From Linnemannia elongata (Eukaryota; Mortierellomycota; Mortierellomycetes; Mortierellales; Mortierellaceae), in the NCBI GenBank assembly GCA_036320915.1, contig JAXBDG010000006.1, positions 124,001-188,000 on the forward strand: a DNA stretch of 64,000 nucleotides, read 5' to 3'. The notes beneath the pieces are model-generated. The model saw nothing but the letters and a program-made list of their open reading frames with translations. It was not told the origin of the DNA and ran no database searches. The number at the start of each line of letters is the position of its first letter. The stretch's first letter is position 1. Of the stretch, positions 45,559-58,103 are shown piece by piece. The position numbers and the translations under genes are program-made.

Positions 45559-47269
45559 CTACGAAACGTCAGCAAAGGCCTGCTCGTATTTAAGGTTGGC
45601 CTCCCTTACGGCTCGTGTCTGATCCTGAAAACGTCCCTTTCTGGCCTTCTTCTTGCCCTTGGGCTTCTTAGGTGCACGCACTACCATCACCGGCACCGAC
45701 GAGTTGTGAACCAAAAAGTTACTGATCGATCCTAGCAGCAATCTACAAGGGGTATTATGGTGATTAGAAGAAAAGGTTAGGCAAAGTCGTCAATTGCTAG
45801 TTGTTGCATGCTATTCCTTGCTTGAGCGCAGACGTCGAATACGCACCCTTTGATGGCACCGCGACCGCGGGATCCGACAATAACCGTGGACAGGTCCTCC
45901 AAGTCGTCAATCTAATGTTAATCATACATAAGTAAACAACGTGAGTACATACGCAGAAGGGCTGTCGACTCTCACTTGTTTTCAAATTCCAACCCAAAAA
46001 ATGAAATAAAAATGCCTCATGCGTACCATCTCGATCAAGAGCTCTTTTGCTCCCATGGACTTTGTGGCGGCAATAATGTGGATGACGACAGTAATGTCCT
46101 TCAGACAGGTGTGCTCCAGCTGTTCATGAATGTTCTTTGTCAACTTTTCCGCATCCTCTCTCATCTCTGTTTGCACCCCCTTCTTAACCGCCTTGCTATC
46201 TATAGACACATCGAGAAGAAGGCAAAAAATGTAAGTGGAGTGAGATGGATCGTGACCTTCCTCCGTCTTTTTCTCCAAATAATCAAAAATAGAATGTCAG
46301 CGACACATAGGTTCTCACAAACAAGGCATAAACACAAAATGCAGAGTACATACCCTTTGTGTCATCCTCGACGATGGTGACGACGTTCAGCTCATCTCCG
46401 TTCCGAAGGAGCGTGGTGATCGCCCACTCGGTGGCGTGCCAACTCTCTCCTGACAGATCGGTTGCGACCATGTAGTTTTTGCGTCCACGTGTCGATGCCT
46501 TGTTTTCCATGTCTTCGGGATGGTTGTGCGGGTGGGGGACGTCGCTCCCAGAGTACTTCAACGTAATACGGGTCCGAGCAGGGTTCTTGGCAGTCTCGAC
46601 CAAGCAAGGAAGCGCAATGTGTGGCTTGACAGGTTCCTGCAGCCGCTCCTCCTGTCCATGCAAGATAGATCCTCCGGGACTGGTAGGATCTTGATAGAAT
46701 TCTCCCTCCATAGCAATACTGGGGATAGGCAATCTGTTGGATCCTAGAGTTCCTGGTGCGACAGCCCCTGCTTCTGCTCCTGTGTCTCCAGAGATGCTCG
46801 TATGACTACCATCACCTGTGCCAAGTCTCAGACCCGCAACCGATTCGCCCAGCTGTTGAACGTTGGTCGCCGAGTCATCATCGTCATCGTTCGACGATGA
46901 GGATGACTCGTCCTCCTCTTCCTCCTCCTTCTTTTTCTCGGCATGGGTCTTGAGTTTGGTGGTGCCGTCCATGGCCTCTAGCCGTGCGTTGAGGTGGGAG
47001 ACATTGAATGCTCCCCCTTCGTCGTTGTCGTCGTCGTCCGAGTCTGACTTTTTGTCGCTCTCGTAGGAAGCTTCGTCAGACTCGTCAGAGTCTTCCTCCT
47101 CGGAGAAGGGCTGGTTATCTTTTGACTTTTTGGAGTTTCTTGACTTGTTCTTTTCGTAGCTCTTGACGGATGCGGGGGAAAGGGGCATCTCCTGTGAGGC
47201 GTCTTCATCGTCGTTATTGTTGGTGACGGGTTGGTTCGTTTGAATGGCGAGGTCGTTTGGTGCGGACAT
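45559..47269 (-). CDS. Universal stress protein with long acidic N-terminus
   Basis: Four exons (47269-46354, 46199-46027, 45911-45847, 45742-45559) join in phase to 445 aa. The first ~250 residues are disordered and very acidic (Asp/Glu/Ser blocks), with conserved-looking short segments further on. The Usp domain runs from RKNYMVATDLSGESWHATEW through NVVTIVEDD to IHIIAATKSMGAKELLIEM and VIVGSRGRGAIKGLLLGSISNFLVHNSSVPVMVV. The G-x2-G-x9-G(S/T) nucleotide motif is present as GSRGRGAIKG...GSIS, so ATP binding is likely. A Lys-rich tail (KKPKGKKKARKG) could be a nuclear signal. Fungal Usp proteins are generally stress-induced; a specific role is not known. It shares its upstream region with mitochondrial GatB. 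Confidence 0.9.
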
Positions 47270-47835
47270 TGCTGTGTCCTGATTGCGGTCTTGTGAACGA
47301 AGGTAAGTGTGTGAGGGTGTGAGAGATGGGTGTAGTAAGGAAGTGGTAAGGTGAAGAAAGTTGTTTCAGGGTAGAGAATAAGCAGTGGAGAGGGATGGAA
47401 GGGTGTGAAGTGTCAGGAAAAGAAGAAGGAAAGAAAGGCAAAAAGAAAGACTGAGGGTTTACCCATTTTTTGCGCGCTGTCTTTGATTCGAGACACATAT
47501 GCAAAGAGAAAAAAAAATCAATCAAAGCCTCATAAAAAAGGTGTTGACTAGGTGTACTGCTGCAGCTGCTTAGGGATAAGGGCCATTCACTCCTTGGGGA
47601 GGGCCATACTTGACTCTTTTCCTTTCTTTACTGCTGTCTCTATTGGCATGGTATGGTGCGACATATCACGCAGCACTAACGGTATATCTGCAGCACTGAC
47701 TGCTCGATTGGCTGCCTAGTAATATTCTGAAGAAGTGTTCCGCTGAGTTGTGTGAAGACACACTGAAAGGAACTGTGACTGTGAAACGATACCAAGCCGA
47801 AAGGGCAAAAGGGAAACCCGAGAGAGGAATCAGCA
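47270..47835. promoter_or_regulatory. Shared upstream region of USP and GatB genes
   Basis: About 570 bp between divergent genes. It is purine-rich near the USP start (i.e. pyrimidine-rich in USP sense). No coding or RNA feature is supported. Confidence 0.45.
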
Positions 47836-50129
47836 ATGTTGATCAACTCTCGCTTTCTCTTTCAGACTACATTCACACGAACGACGCGACATTCAATAAT
47901 GATGCGTCCATGGCTACTCCGAGCACAACAGGCAACAGGAACGCGACGTCTCTCATACAACCACACACCGAGGATACAACTCAGTGGAACAAGAACACTA
48001 ACCACAGCACATAGTCACCACCACCCACAGCAACAACACCCCGTTCACGCGGCACCACCGCCAACAAGAAACTTGGTCAAGGGCCGTTGGGAACCCATCA
48101 TCGGTCTCGAGATCCACGCCCAGATAAAGTCGAAAACAAAGTTGTTCTCAGATGGCCAGACATCGTTCAATGCACCCACCAATACCCATGTCACCCTCAT
48201 CGATGCTGCCTATCCCGGCACCTTGCCCGTAACGTCACTTTTGATCAGTTTTTGTTTTTTTTTCAGATTTCACCCCTTGATCGATCACACACCTTCTCAT
48301 TGATCAAGAGTGGATCGATCACCATTTGATTGAAACCTAACGGAAATCAGTTGTTTTATACCGATGCGTTTAGCAATTGAGCCAGGAATGTGTGGATCTG
48401 GCCGTCAAGACCTCCCTTGCTCTGGATGCCCATGTCTACCCAGTCTCGTCCTTTGATCGCAAACACTACTTCTACCCAGATCTGCCTCAAGGATACCAAA
48501 TCACCCAGCATTACGGTAATACCTTATAGCTTTGGACTACGCTAGCTCGAAAAAAAAGGTAGAAGTTATTACTCACGATTTTCGTCTTCTTTCTCAATCA
48601 CTATTCAGAGCCGTTGGCACAGAATGGCAAGATTGAGCTGTCACCCCTGGATGGACTGGATTACCACTTGACTGTTGGGATCGAGCAATTGCAGCTGGAG
48701 CAGGATACAGGAAAATCACTTCATGATGTTTATCCGGGGCTTACGCTCTTGGATTTCAATCGTGCCGGGACTGGACTGATGGAGATTGTGACCAAGCCTG
48801 ATTTGCGGTCGTCCAAGGAGGCTGGTATCTTGGTCAAGAAGTTGCAGGCTCTCTTGCGCGCCGTTAACAGTTCGGACGGAAACATGGACGAGGTAATAAT
48901 TGATCTTTTTGAGCGTTTGAGAAGCACACGAAGAACTGGATGAGAAAGTGGCAAACCTCTAACTGTTTGGGTGTCCATGATTTTATAGGGATCCATGCGA
49001 TGCGATGTCAATGTTTCTGTGCATGAGGTCGGAAAGGCATACGGAGAGCGTTGCGAGTTGAAGAACCTCAACAGTATCAAGTCAGTTGTCGATGCTATTG
49101 GTAAGTTACGTGTCAATCAACGTCATTGCAGTAAATAAGCGTGGTCGTTAACACCACACCAATGTGCTCATATTCATCTTTAAAACATATCTTGAAAACA
49201 TATAGACGCGGAGATCGCTCGCCAGATTAAGGCATATGAATCCAATGAGCCGGTAACTCAAGAAACTAGAGGATTTGATGTCTCCACAGGAACCACATTC
49301 AGGATCAGAAGCAAGGAGTCCGCACCGGATTACCGATACATGCCAGAGCCCGATCTGCCACGCCTGGTGTTGGATTTGGCAACGATCCGTGCTCTGAAGG
49401 CGCAACTTCCAGAACTCCCGGATGTGCAAAGGGAACGTATTATGGGCCAGTACGATTTGAGCATGATTGAGACACGGACACTCATGGGCGAGGATGGGAT
49501 GGTTGAGTACTTTGAGAATGTGGTGTCAAAAGGACCCTCGGCTAAGAGTGTCATCACCTGGTGAGTCTCTATTGAACTTCGCATTGGTGGGTACTTTACA
49601 CGGCAAAGAGCGCGTTTCTAACAAGTATTTTTTGTATTTGATAATGACACATAGGACGATTCATGAGCTGCTGGGAAGGTTAAACACGCGCGGTATCAAG
49701 TTCTCTCCAGAGGTCGTCAAAGCCCCCCAACTCGGATCACTTATTAACTGTGTCGACCACGGCGTGATATCCGCAAAAGTCGGCAAGACCATCCTCAACT
49801 TAATGATCGAAGGTGACCTACGCGACGCAGAAGCAATCGTAGAAGAGAAGGGGTGGAGACAAATGGAAAACCATGACGAATTGGACAAGCTGTGTGAGGA
49901 TATGATATCCCAGTATCAGGATAAAGTTAAGTCGGTCCAGAAGGGGAATGTGGGAGTGTTGGGATTCTTTGTGGGCCAGATTATGAAGCAGAGTAAAGGG
50001 CGCGCTAACCCTGTGGTTGTGAACCAGATCTTGAGAACCAAGATGGGCTTACCGGAGGTGTCTGAGTCTGAGAGTGCTGGACAGTCGAGTAGAAGTGACC
50101 AAGGGCAGAAGAACAACAAGAAGAAGTAA
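47836..50129 (+). CDS. PET112 (gatB): Mitochondrial glutamyl-tRNA(Gln) amidotransferase subunit B
   Basis: Exons 47836-48228, 48374-48515, 48609-48892, 48989-49100, 49206-49560 and 49655-50129 join in phase to 586 aa. The Arg/Leu-rich N-terminus is a mitochondrial presequence; ATGs at 47836 and 47899/47902 are alternative starts, the latter giving a cleaner presequence. Family motifs are [49 protein letters not shown], a [12 protein letters not shown] strand, [10 protein letters not shown] and the C-terminal [12 protein letters not shown]. GatB binds Glu-tRNA(Gln), phosphorylates the glutamyl group and accepts ammonia from GatA. Fungal mitochondria use this route in place of a GlnRS. PAN2 follows in the same direction 580 bp downstream. 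Confidence 0.95.
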
Positions 50130-50711
50130 AATAAATTGTATATAAGGATCGATAGCTGGAGTTGAGTTGCTGCGAGGTTGACAGAAGACTGCTTGCTCCG
50201 TCAGTAACAAAAAGAACAATCTGAATCGCACGGGTTGCACACTCATAAGATTTTTTCACACTGCCTCTCATAATTTCAAACAAGTGTCAGACCTGTGTGC
50301 GAGTGTGTGTGATGAGGACTTACCTGTCCAATTGAAACGGACACAACTGAGCAAAGGAGCAAGTCTGTGCCCAACGAACACACAACACTTTTCGTTCTGT
50401 CACTGACCGACACCTTTTTTTTTTTTTTTTCTCTCTCCGTTGCATTGACGAGCCCTTCTTCGCTCTTTCTCTTTTTCATTCCCCTTCTTCCTCTCTCTCT
50501 CTTTCCCTCTCCCCCACGCACGCGTTCCTTTCCACCCTTCCACATTGGCAAATCGACACAGCATCCGCCCCCCCCCACCCCTAACCTTCCCTTAGTTCCC
50601 TCTTAGCCGTCGCCAAATGTCAATTCGCTCCTCACCATCCCCTAACCACCCCTAACACATAACACAAAAAAAAACAAAAAAAAATATAACCACTAAACAT
50701 TCACAAGTATT
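50130..50711. other. GatB-PAN2 intergenic region
   Basis: Upstream region of PAN2. It contains T14 near 50416 and a C/T-rich leader with CACCCC tracts (50440-50660). No gene is supported. Confidence 0.45.
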
Positions 50712-53700
50712 ATGGCCGAAACTCCATTCAGACCTCTCAATGTCATCGCTGGTGCAGATCCGGCCATCCCAGTGACCAGCGTCAAGTTTGATCCCCACCA
50801 CGAACTCGTCTGGGCCGCTAATGAAAACGTAATTACAATCTTGCAGTTGTCAGTTGTCATAGCACCAGTGTTGACCCTGTGCTTTGCATGACGATAACCC
50901 TTGTTGTGAAGGAATCAACGTTTCTTATGTTTGTATTGAAAGAAAAACATTTTCACACCTCTATTCTTATTTCTTCAAATACTATTTGCACGAAAATACA
51001 CAGGGTTACATATCGTCGTACTATGGCGCAGGATTGCAACGGTATTCGAGTTTCAAGGCTCACAAAGGCCCCGTTCGGCAGATGATGGTGCTCGATCGTG
51101 GGATTGTTTCGATCGGCAAGGACAGTATCCATCTCTCCAACCGTCGTGGTCTTGCCAGCTGGAACCTCATGCAAGTAGTTCAATTATTTGTACCCTGGAT
51201 ATTTATCTGATCTGTTTGAGATCCTACCATGGTGGAGAACTTGATATACTAATACCATGAACCCATCTCTGTCGCTTTCTATTGCATGGATGCATGGAAC
51301 ACGGATCGAAATACACAGTGATGACAGTGCACAGGATCTTCATTCAATGGCGCTCATGGGTAACGCCGAGATTGTTGTGGCAGGACAACAGGATAAGATT
51401 CTATCCATCAACATGATCCGAGGCATCGTTACCAAGAAGGTACTTTATCTTTCATTCTCCCTTTATTGAGGACCTTCTACAGTCATGGAATGCCCATAGA
51501 TATGATACCCGCTGCGTGGTTATTCACACAAACTGGGGAAACCCCACGTAAACCATTCCCCACATAGGTTGAGACAGATTCTGAGATTGTCGTGATGAAG
51601 AAATCACGACTGCTAGTATGCGGATCGACCCGAGGAGACTTGATCCTTCACGACCCGCGATCCATGGCAGTGGAACACAGGATTCAAGCCCATACAGGAA
51701 CCATCTCAGATCTGGACGTTTCAGGAAACTTGATTGTCACCTGCGGGTTTTCGGAACGACAGGGTACCTTGATCATCGATCCTCTGGTTAAGGTCTACGA
51801 CATGCGTACGATGCGATCGCTCGCACCGATCCCGTTCCCCAATGGACCCTCCTTCCTCAAAATGCACCCAAAGCTCTCGACAACTGTGTGCATTGCGTCC
51901 CAGACTGGACAATTTCAGATGTGCGACGTCGGAAACCTCACCAGCGGAATTCAGTTCTACCAGGTACACGACCAACGAGAAGAACATACATCACATTGTC
52001 TGTAAACATTGGAACAATGACACTGATAGCAATTTAATTGAACTTTGGAATAGATCAACACGGCGAGCTATGTCAATTGCTTTGATATCTCGTACAGCGG
52101 CGAGATGGTGGCGCTCGGCGATGCAACCAACGTAGTACACATGTGGGGCGACAAACAGGAACCACAGATGAACCACTTTTCCAACCCAATCGACGCTCCA
52201 ACCATGCCAGTACCACCCACTGTCGCCGTTGGCGACAACGACCCTCTGTCCTCGATCGGGATGCCTTATTACACGGAACAATTGCTGTCAGCATGGCCTG
52301 CCAAGACTATCTTCCCTGTTGGACGAAAGCCACAACCGATCCCCTCGGTCATCTTGGACAACATGAAGATGATTGACTTTGTTGGATACGCACCCAACCC
52401 TGGCCTCAGATTGCGTAACCAAGCACCTTCTTTGCCCAAGGTTAATTTGCGGGATACGCCAAAGTTCAGGAGCGAGCAACAGAAGGAGCTGTACTTTGGC
52501 AAGAGGAAAGGATCGATGGCGGTGGCTCAGGACCAAGATGATACTGATGTGGATCTTGCTACCGGAATCGTGCCAAAGTACTACAAGCGCGTCGAAATTA
52601 AGTACAGCAAATTTGGTGTAGAAGATTTCGACTTTGGGTAAGTTTTTTTTTATCTGTCCGCTTTCCAAGGATGAGCATTGTCGCTCGTCGTGATGTATAA
52701 CTGACCCATATGTGTTTCTCATATTGGCGAACAGGTTCTACAACAAAACGCAGTTTGGAGGTCTGGAGACGCATATCGCCAACTCGTACTGCAACGCTCT
52801 GTTGCAGGTCTTGTTCTTCACTCCCCTACTCAGAACCTTGGCCAAGGCTCACATTGGCCAAGCATGTCCTCGTGAGAACTGTCTGACATGCGAACTTGGA
52901 TTCTTGTTCCGGATGCTGGAGGATGCCAATGGACAAAACTGCCAAGCCCGTAACTTTTTGCGCGCCTTTAGCACCATTCCACAAGGTAATAGGAGCATGA
53001 TAGATTCGTGTGCGTCTAGATCAGGAAATCGAAAGCAGGTTGAATATTGATTTTCATTGTGGTTCACTCTTTAATTCCAAATAGCATCTGCACTGGGCCT
53101 GTTTGAGCCTGATGAGCCCGACAGCAAGACAATGTACTCATCCTTGATCCAGAACTTCAACCGCTTTGTATTGGAGCAACTTCATCAGGAATGCAGTTTG
53201 GACAGAGCCTCGGCAGCAACAGGACTCAACGCCCCATCGGCGACCTCGCCCATTCAGCGTGTTTTCGGAATGAAGACAGCCAATACTAACATCTGTGGAC
53301 ACTGCGGACTCGAGGAGGAAAGGATCACCTATCCCTTCGTTCTTGATCTGATGTGGCCCAAGCCCGTAAGTTTCAAATTAATTGATCAATTGCAAAGGAT
53401 TTAATGCTCAAGTGACACAAATTGCCACTAGAAATTTGGTTCACTTATCAAAATTCTTTCGGTCTTGACCCTCCTGTCTTACTACTATTAGCCTGCACCA
53501 ACAAACGCGCACCAGTCGTCCAAGAACCACCATCACCATAAAGCTAAGGAGCAGCAGCATCCTATGTCGTTTGCAGATGTCTTGAAGGCGTCCATCTGGA
53601 GAGAGTCACACAACCGGGTATGGTGCACACAGTGCCAACAGTACCAACCAACGACCAGTCGCAAGTCTCTTCAGGACCTTCCCCTAGTCCTCAGTATCAA

Positions 53701-56130
53701 CACAGCTATCAACTCGAAGGAACAACCGACTGTTTCCTCGGGCATGTTTTTGGACGACCATGGCAAAGGCGCCGACTGGCTGCCTCTTAGGTATGACACG
53801 TGCTCGCCAGCAGGATACTTGGAATAGAAACATCCAACCAGTCGTCTCCTTTTCTAACGTTGACTCTTGCTATTTCGTCACTAGATTTTCGTTGGGCGTG
53901 GACGACAAGAATGTTCAAGTGTTTGAGAGCGGAGCAGCCGAAGCTGGCGACTTCCCTATGAATGCGGAATATGAACTTACAGTAAGTGTTTACCTAACTT
54001 CCACCAACAGTTCATACAGCGCGACATATTTTAGCGAAATATACCCTGACACTTACTCCTCTTGTTTTATTACATAGGCTGTTGTTAGTCAGGTCCAGAC
54101 AATCGGTGATGTCGCCCATCTCGTCTCCCATATCAAAGGTAACTCACAGTTCAAGTGGTTGGCTGTTGGCAGCATTACTTTTCCTATGCTGGTGACATTT
54201 CCCTGAGGATCCACGTTACTAAACTGACTCCTCTTCTCCCCGCCTTTTCCATTAGTTATTTCTGATAACGATCCTGAGATTACTGAGCAGTCGCCTTGGT
54301 ACATTTTCAATGACTTTTTGGTCAAGAATGTGCAAGAAGGCGAGATCTCACAGTTTCCCAATTCTTGGAAGGTAGGAGACAACGCTCATTGGAAACTGTT
54401 GACTGACTATTGAAAGTGGTTTGAATAGACCTCGAAACTAACAGCGAGTGCTTTGCCTTTTGAATGAATTAGATACCTTCGATCCTATACTATACCAAGA
54501 TCAATAATGGTCCTCCACCTATGATTGCGGAGACACCCGAAGGCCCTGATACCAGCATTCTTCACATGGACCTTTCCATCTCAAAGTATGACCTGGGTCG
54601 TTTACGCCTTTGTTTGTCCCGAATACCCTCGGACTGCACTAATTCTGTTCAACTACCCACACCCCAATTAGATACCGCGACCCCAACTATATGTTCTACC
54701 AGTTGCTGAGACCAGAAGAGATCAAGCCAGAAGAAAAGATGTTGATTGCGATCGACACAGAGTTCGTCGCGCTCAGTCGAGTGAGTCTTGCACTGCTATA
54801 TTCTTTCACGAGGATGCATGTCGCCTTTTTTCCTAACTATTTACTAACTCAAGGTGCTCCTTTTAATTTTGTAGGAGGAAACAGAGATTCGGAGTGATGG
54901 TACAAAGTCACTACTCCGCCCGCCAAGGATGAGTCTGGCAAGAGTGTCTGTGCTTCGCGGCGATGAGGGTCCTCTGGAGTATGTTCCTTTTATTGACGAC
55001 TACATTGCAACCTCTGAGCCTGTCGTGGATTATTTGACCGAGTACTCTGGCATTCAACCCGGCGATCTGGATCCGGGATTGTCCAAGCATACATTGGTAC
55101 CATTGAAGGTGGCGTATAAGCGTCTTCGCGTCCTTGTCGACATGGGGTGTATCTTTGTTGGACATGGTCTGCGCCAGGATTTCCGTATCATCAGTAAGTG
55201 TGTGAGCTCGTCTCAAGATGTCTTGTGAGAGTAGGGCAGGTGACTATTGTGAACCTAGGCTAATTGAAATTTGACACGCGTTTTGATAGATATTTTGGTT
55301 CCGCCAGAGCAAGTCAAGGACACGGTCGATATTTTCCACATCAAGAACCGTCAAAGGTAAAGGAACGAGCATTATGGAACCAGTATTAAAGTTATAGACC
55401 CAGGATCTCTGCGTACACGCTCTGACTTGGTTCTTCCTGTATCATTATATCTTCTAGGAAAATCTCGCTGAGGTTCTTGGTATGGTATCTGCTGCACCAG
55501 GACATTCAATCGGAGACGCACAACTCGATCGAGGATGCCCGTACAGCATTGGCACTTTACAAAAAGTATCTCGAGCTCAAGGAAAACGGCCTTTTCCAGG
55601 AAGTTCTGGAGGATATTTATAACGAGGGAAGAAAGAACAACTGGAAGCCCATCCCTGGTCAGTTCCCTCCTCCTTGGCCTCGGACGTCGACACCAGTGAT
55701 GGTCAATAATGGGCCTGGCGGTGGAGCTATTTTCCAGACTCTTTCACGGCCTACCACGCCTGCGACCCCTGGGACTCCTTCGGCTTCAGTAGGATCGGTG
55801 CCCGCTGTTATGGGACCTTCTTCGACTGGTGGGATTGTTGGCGTTGGAGCTGCGAATGCGAGTGGTGGTGGTATTGTGATGACAGCTCCTGCTTCATTAC
55901 AGTCGCCGCTTGGTATGTCTGTCCATCAGCAGCAGTTGCAGCAGCAGCAAATGCATCACCATCAACAACAACAAATGTTCATGCAGCAGCAGCAGCAACA
56001 GCAACAATGGTCGCAGCAGCAACAGCAGCAACAGCATGGATACGCGTATCCTATGGGCGGTCAACCGCCCCAGCAGCAACAGCCTCCACCCCACATGTAT
56101 CAACAACAGCGCCCGTTCCCTCCATCATGA
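50712..56130 (+). CDS. PAN2: PAN2, catalytic subunit of the PAN2-PAN3 deadenylase
   Basis: Sixteen exons join in phase to 1252 aa: 50712-50828, 51004-51174, 51335-51439, 51568-51963, 52054-52637, 52735-52985, 53085-53365, 53492-53790, 53885-53981, 54078-54138, 54256-54371, 54473-54585, 54672-54780, 54875-55193, 55290-55356 and 55458-56130. The order is WD40 propeller, linker that binds PAN3, then a pseudo-ubiquitin-hydrolase domain from ~458 ([17 protein letters not shown], lacking the USP catalytic Cys position). The DEDD exonuclease follows, with Asp892 and Glu894 in IDTEF, Asp1002 in HGLRQD, and His1050 and Asp1055 in HNSIED. The complex trims mRNA poly(A) tails in the cytoplasm. A C-terminal extension of ~130 residues is Gly/Pro- then Gln-rich and is absent from yeast PAN2. 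The third exon's acceptor is the least certain. Confidence 0.95.
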
Positions 56131-57060
56131 GTGTAGCTTGCTAGAGTTACCTATCGCTAGTTCTTTATGTTCATTATTATTCTATCCCTTCACTTCATTT
56201 GCCGCATTTGTGTATCACACTTCGTCCTTCGAACTCTACCTACCCTCCGCACTCTTTTTTCCTGAGTCTCGTTGCTCTTACTCACTCTCCTCACCACCTT
56301 TTATTATGCGTTTCCCTCTCCCTACCGTTACAAAACCTCCTCGTATCTCCACCTCCACCCATTCATCAAGTTAGACGATAGAGAGAAAGAAAACACCATG
56401 CCTGTAACACACACCCCCTCCACAGCCATTCCTTTCCCGCATTTTTCATTTTTCAGAAATAAACATTTCCAAAAACAACAAGAAAAATGTCGCGCCTCGT
56501 CCTCTCTGCATCAAATGTCCCGCTTCACCAGTACAAAAATTTGAACAACAAGGGGGTGATAGAAAGAGAGATAAAAAACGCATAAGGACAGACGGAAGGA
56601 AGAGAGAGAAAAACGGCAAGAGGAGGGGGAATGAAGAGAGAGAGAGAAAAAACGCAAGATAGGTGAGCTAGAGAGGGATGGTGCTGAAAGTGGGAGGAGC
56701 TGTATAATTTTTCTAGTATGAAAGGATCTGGGGGGAAGAGAGTGAAGGGGCCAATGAGAAGGGAGTAAGCATGACCGTCCTAGATCTCGCGCGTCCTTGA
56801 CTAGCGCTGCCGCTCTTCTTACCTCTGCGGTCGTTTCGCTTACCGATGTCTTCCTTTGCCACGTTAGCATCGCCTTCTCTCGAAACACAGCTGATTTTAC
56901 CATTTTGTGTACTCCATTCTTCGGTCACTCGACAGATCAATGACGTTTCCATTTGGACATCACTCTTTTTATTCTTCTTTCCCAAGATCCCTTGTGTTTC
57001 TTTCGCTTTCTTTGTTCTCAAGCCATACCATACACACACCAAAAGAGCCACTCCACTACC
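56131..57060. other. Intergenic region upstream of the third small-protein gene
   Basis: C/T-rich to ~56400, then A/G-rich (56530-56700), then C/T-rich before the ATG at 57061. Nothing codes recognisably. Confidence 0.45.
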
Positions 57061-57486
57061 ATGAACCAGACACCTACAGACACCCCCAAATCAACCCCCA
57101 GCTTTACCACCACTACTACCACCAGCGCGACTGGCACCGGCACTGGCACTGGCCCTGACGATGACGCTGCCAACACCGACACTATATTACCATCAACTAG
57201 GTCGACCATCGTCCAAGTCCTGCAGGACGAGATGAAGCGCAAGTTAGATGAGCTCAAGGATGTTCACAACGCGTACACAAACCTGAGTGCCAACTGGAAC
57301 GAGGACATAATCGACGTGAATGTCCGCCAACATCGCTTTCGTGTTCAACAAGCTTGGATTAGATTTGGATCTGACAGGATTCGGGACTACCGAGATGACT
57401 TGAACGATATGGCGGCTGATCTTGAGGACGAAGTTTCGGAGATTCGCAGGGAGCTCGCCGCTGTTCTCATTGGAGGCCCCAAGTGA
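57061..57486 (+). CDS. Small helical protein, divergent member of the three-gene family
   Basis: Intronless, 141 codons. The Thr/Gly-rich lead (TTTTTTSATGTGTGTG) is followed by the family core IVQVLQDEMKRKLDELKDVH-x-AY-x4-SANWNED, then two acidic/basic helices ending EIRRELAAVLIGG. The core aligns with the genes at 58104 and 9574; outside it similarity is low. There is no signal peptide or membrane segment. It is tandem with copy B, 617 bp apart in the same direction, suggesting an older local duplication. Function unknown. Confidence 0.75.
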   Translation: MNQTPTDTPKSTPSFTTTTTTSATGTGTGTGPDDDAANTDTILPSTRSTIVQVLQDEMKRKLDELKDVHNAYTNLSANWNEDIIDVNVRQHRFRVQQAWIRFGSDRIRDYRDDLNDMAADLEDEVSEIRRELAAVLIGGPK

Positions 57487-58103
57487 TGAAGAGGGAGAGT
57501 GTGAGAGAAGAGAGAGCAAAGGGATAGGTTACTTGGACTCACAATTTTCTTGCGATTTTTTTCTTTTTTCCTGAACCGAGGTGACAGAGTTTTCAATCTT
57601 TCTTTTCTTAGCGTTTTTGCTAGTGAATAAATCTCAATAGTCTTTCAAACACGTCAATAATGCATAGGGTATGTCTCGTACTTGTTTTCTTACATTTTTT
57701 TCTTGTCATGCTATTCGTATCTTTATTTTCTTTCTCTTTACACACCATTCATAAATTCGAAATGTTTGTTACGTTTTTAAAAAAAAGCAGGGTCAAGGAA
57801 GCCTTTGTTTATGCCTTCTCATTTTGTTAAATAATAACACCAACTTTTCGCCTTGTTCAGTGTATGCAGTGCATGTTTCAATCTGAAACGTCGTCCTACC
57901 TAAAGGCCTTTATTATTTGGTGCATGCTTGCTCAATTTATTTCAAAAGGGTCAATGTGCCTTGCCACACATTTATAAACCTATGCTGGTGCCTGATTTTT
58001 TTTAGTTTTTTACTCCTTTAATCTTTTCCTCACCCCTATTCGCCCCCACAGCTGCACACACATCTTCTCCTTTGTATACTCGCACAATCAAGCTTCAAGT
58101 ATC
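57487..58103 (+). promoter_or_regulatory. Duplicated promoter of small helical gene copy B
   Basis: From ~57770 to the ATG this matches the reverse complement of 9958-10230, apart from a ~65-bp segment (about 57830-57898) found only here. Shared blocks include GCCTTT(G/A)TTTATGCCTTCT, AAAGGCCTTTATTAT, GGTGCATGCTTGCTCAAT and a TTTATAAACC TATA-like box ~120 bp before the ATG. Upstream of 57770 no feature is seen. Confidence 0.6.
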
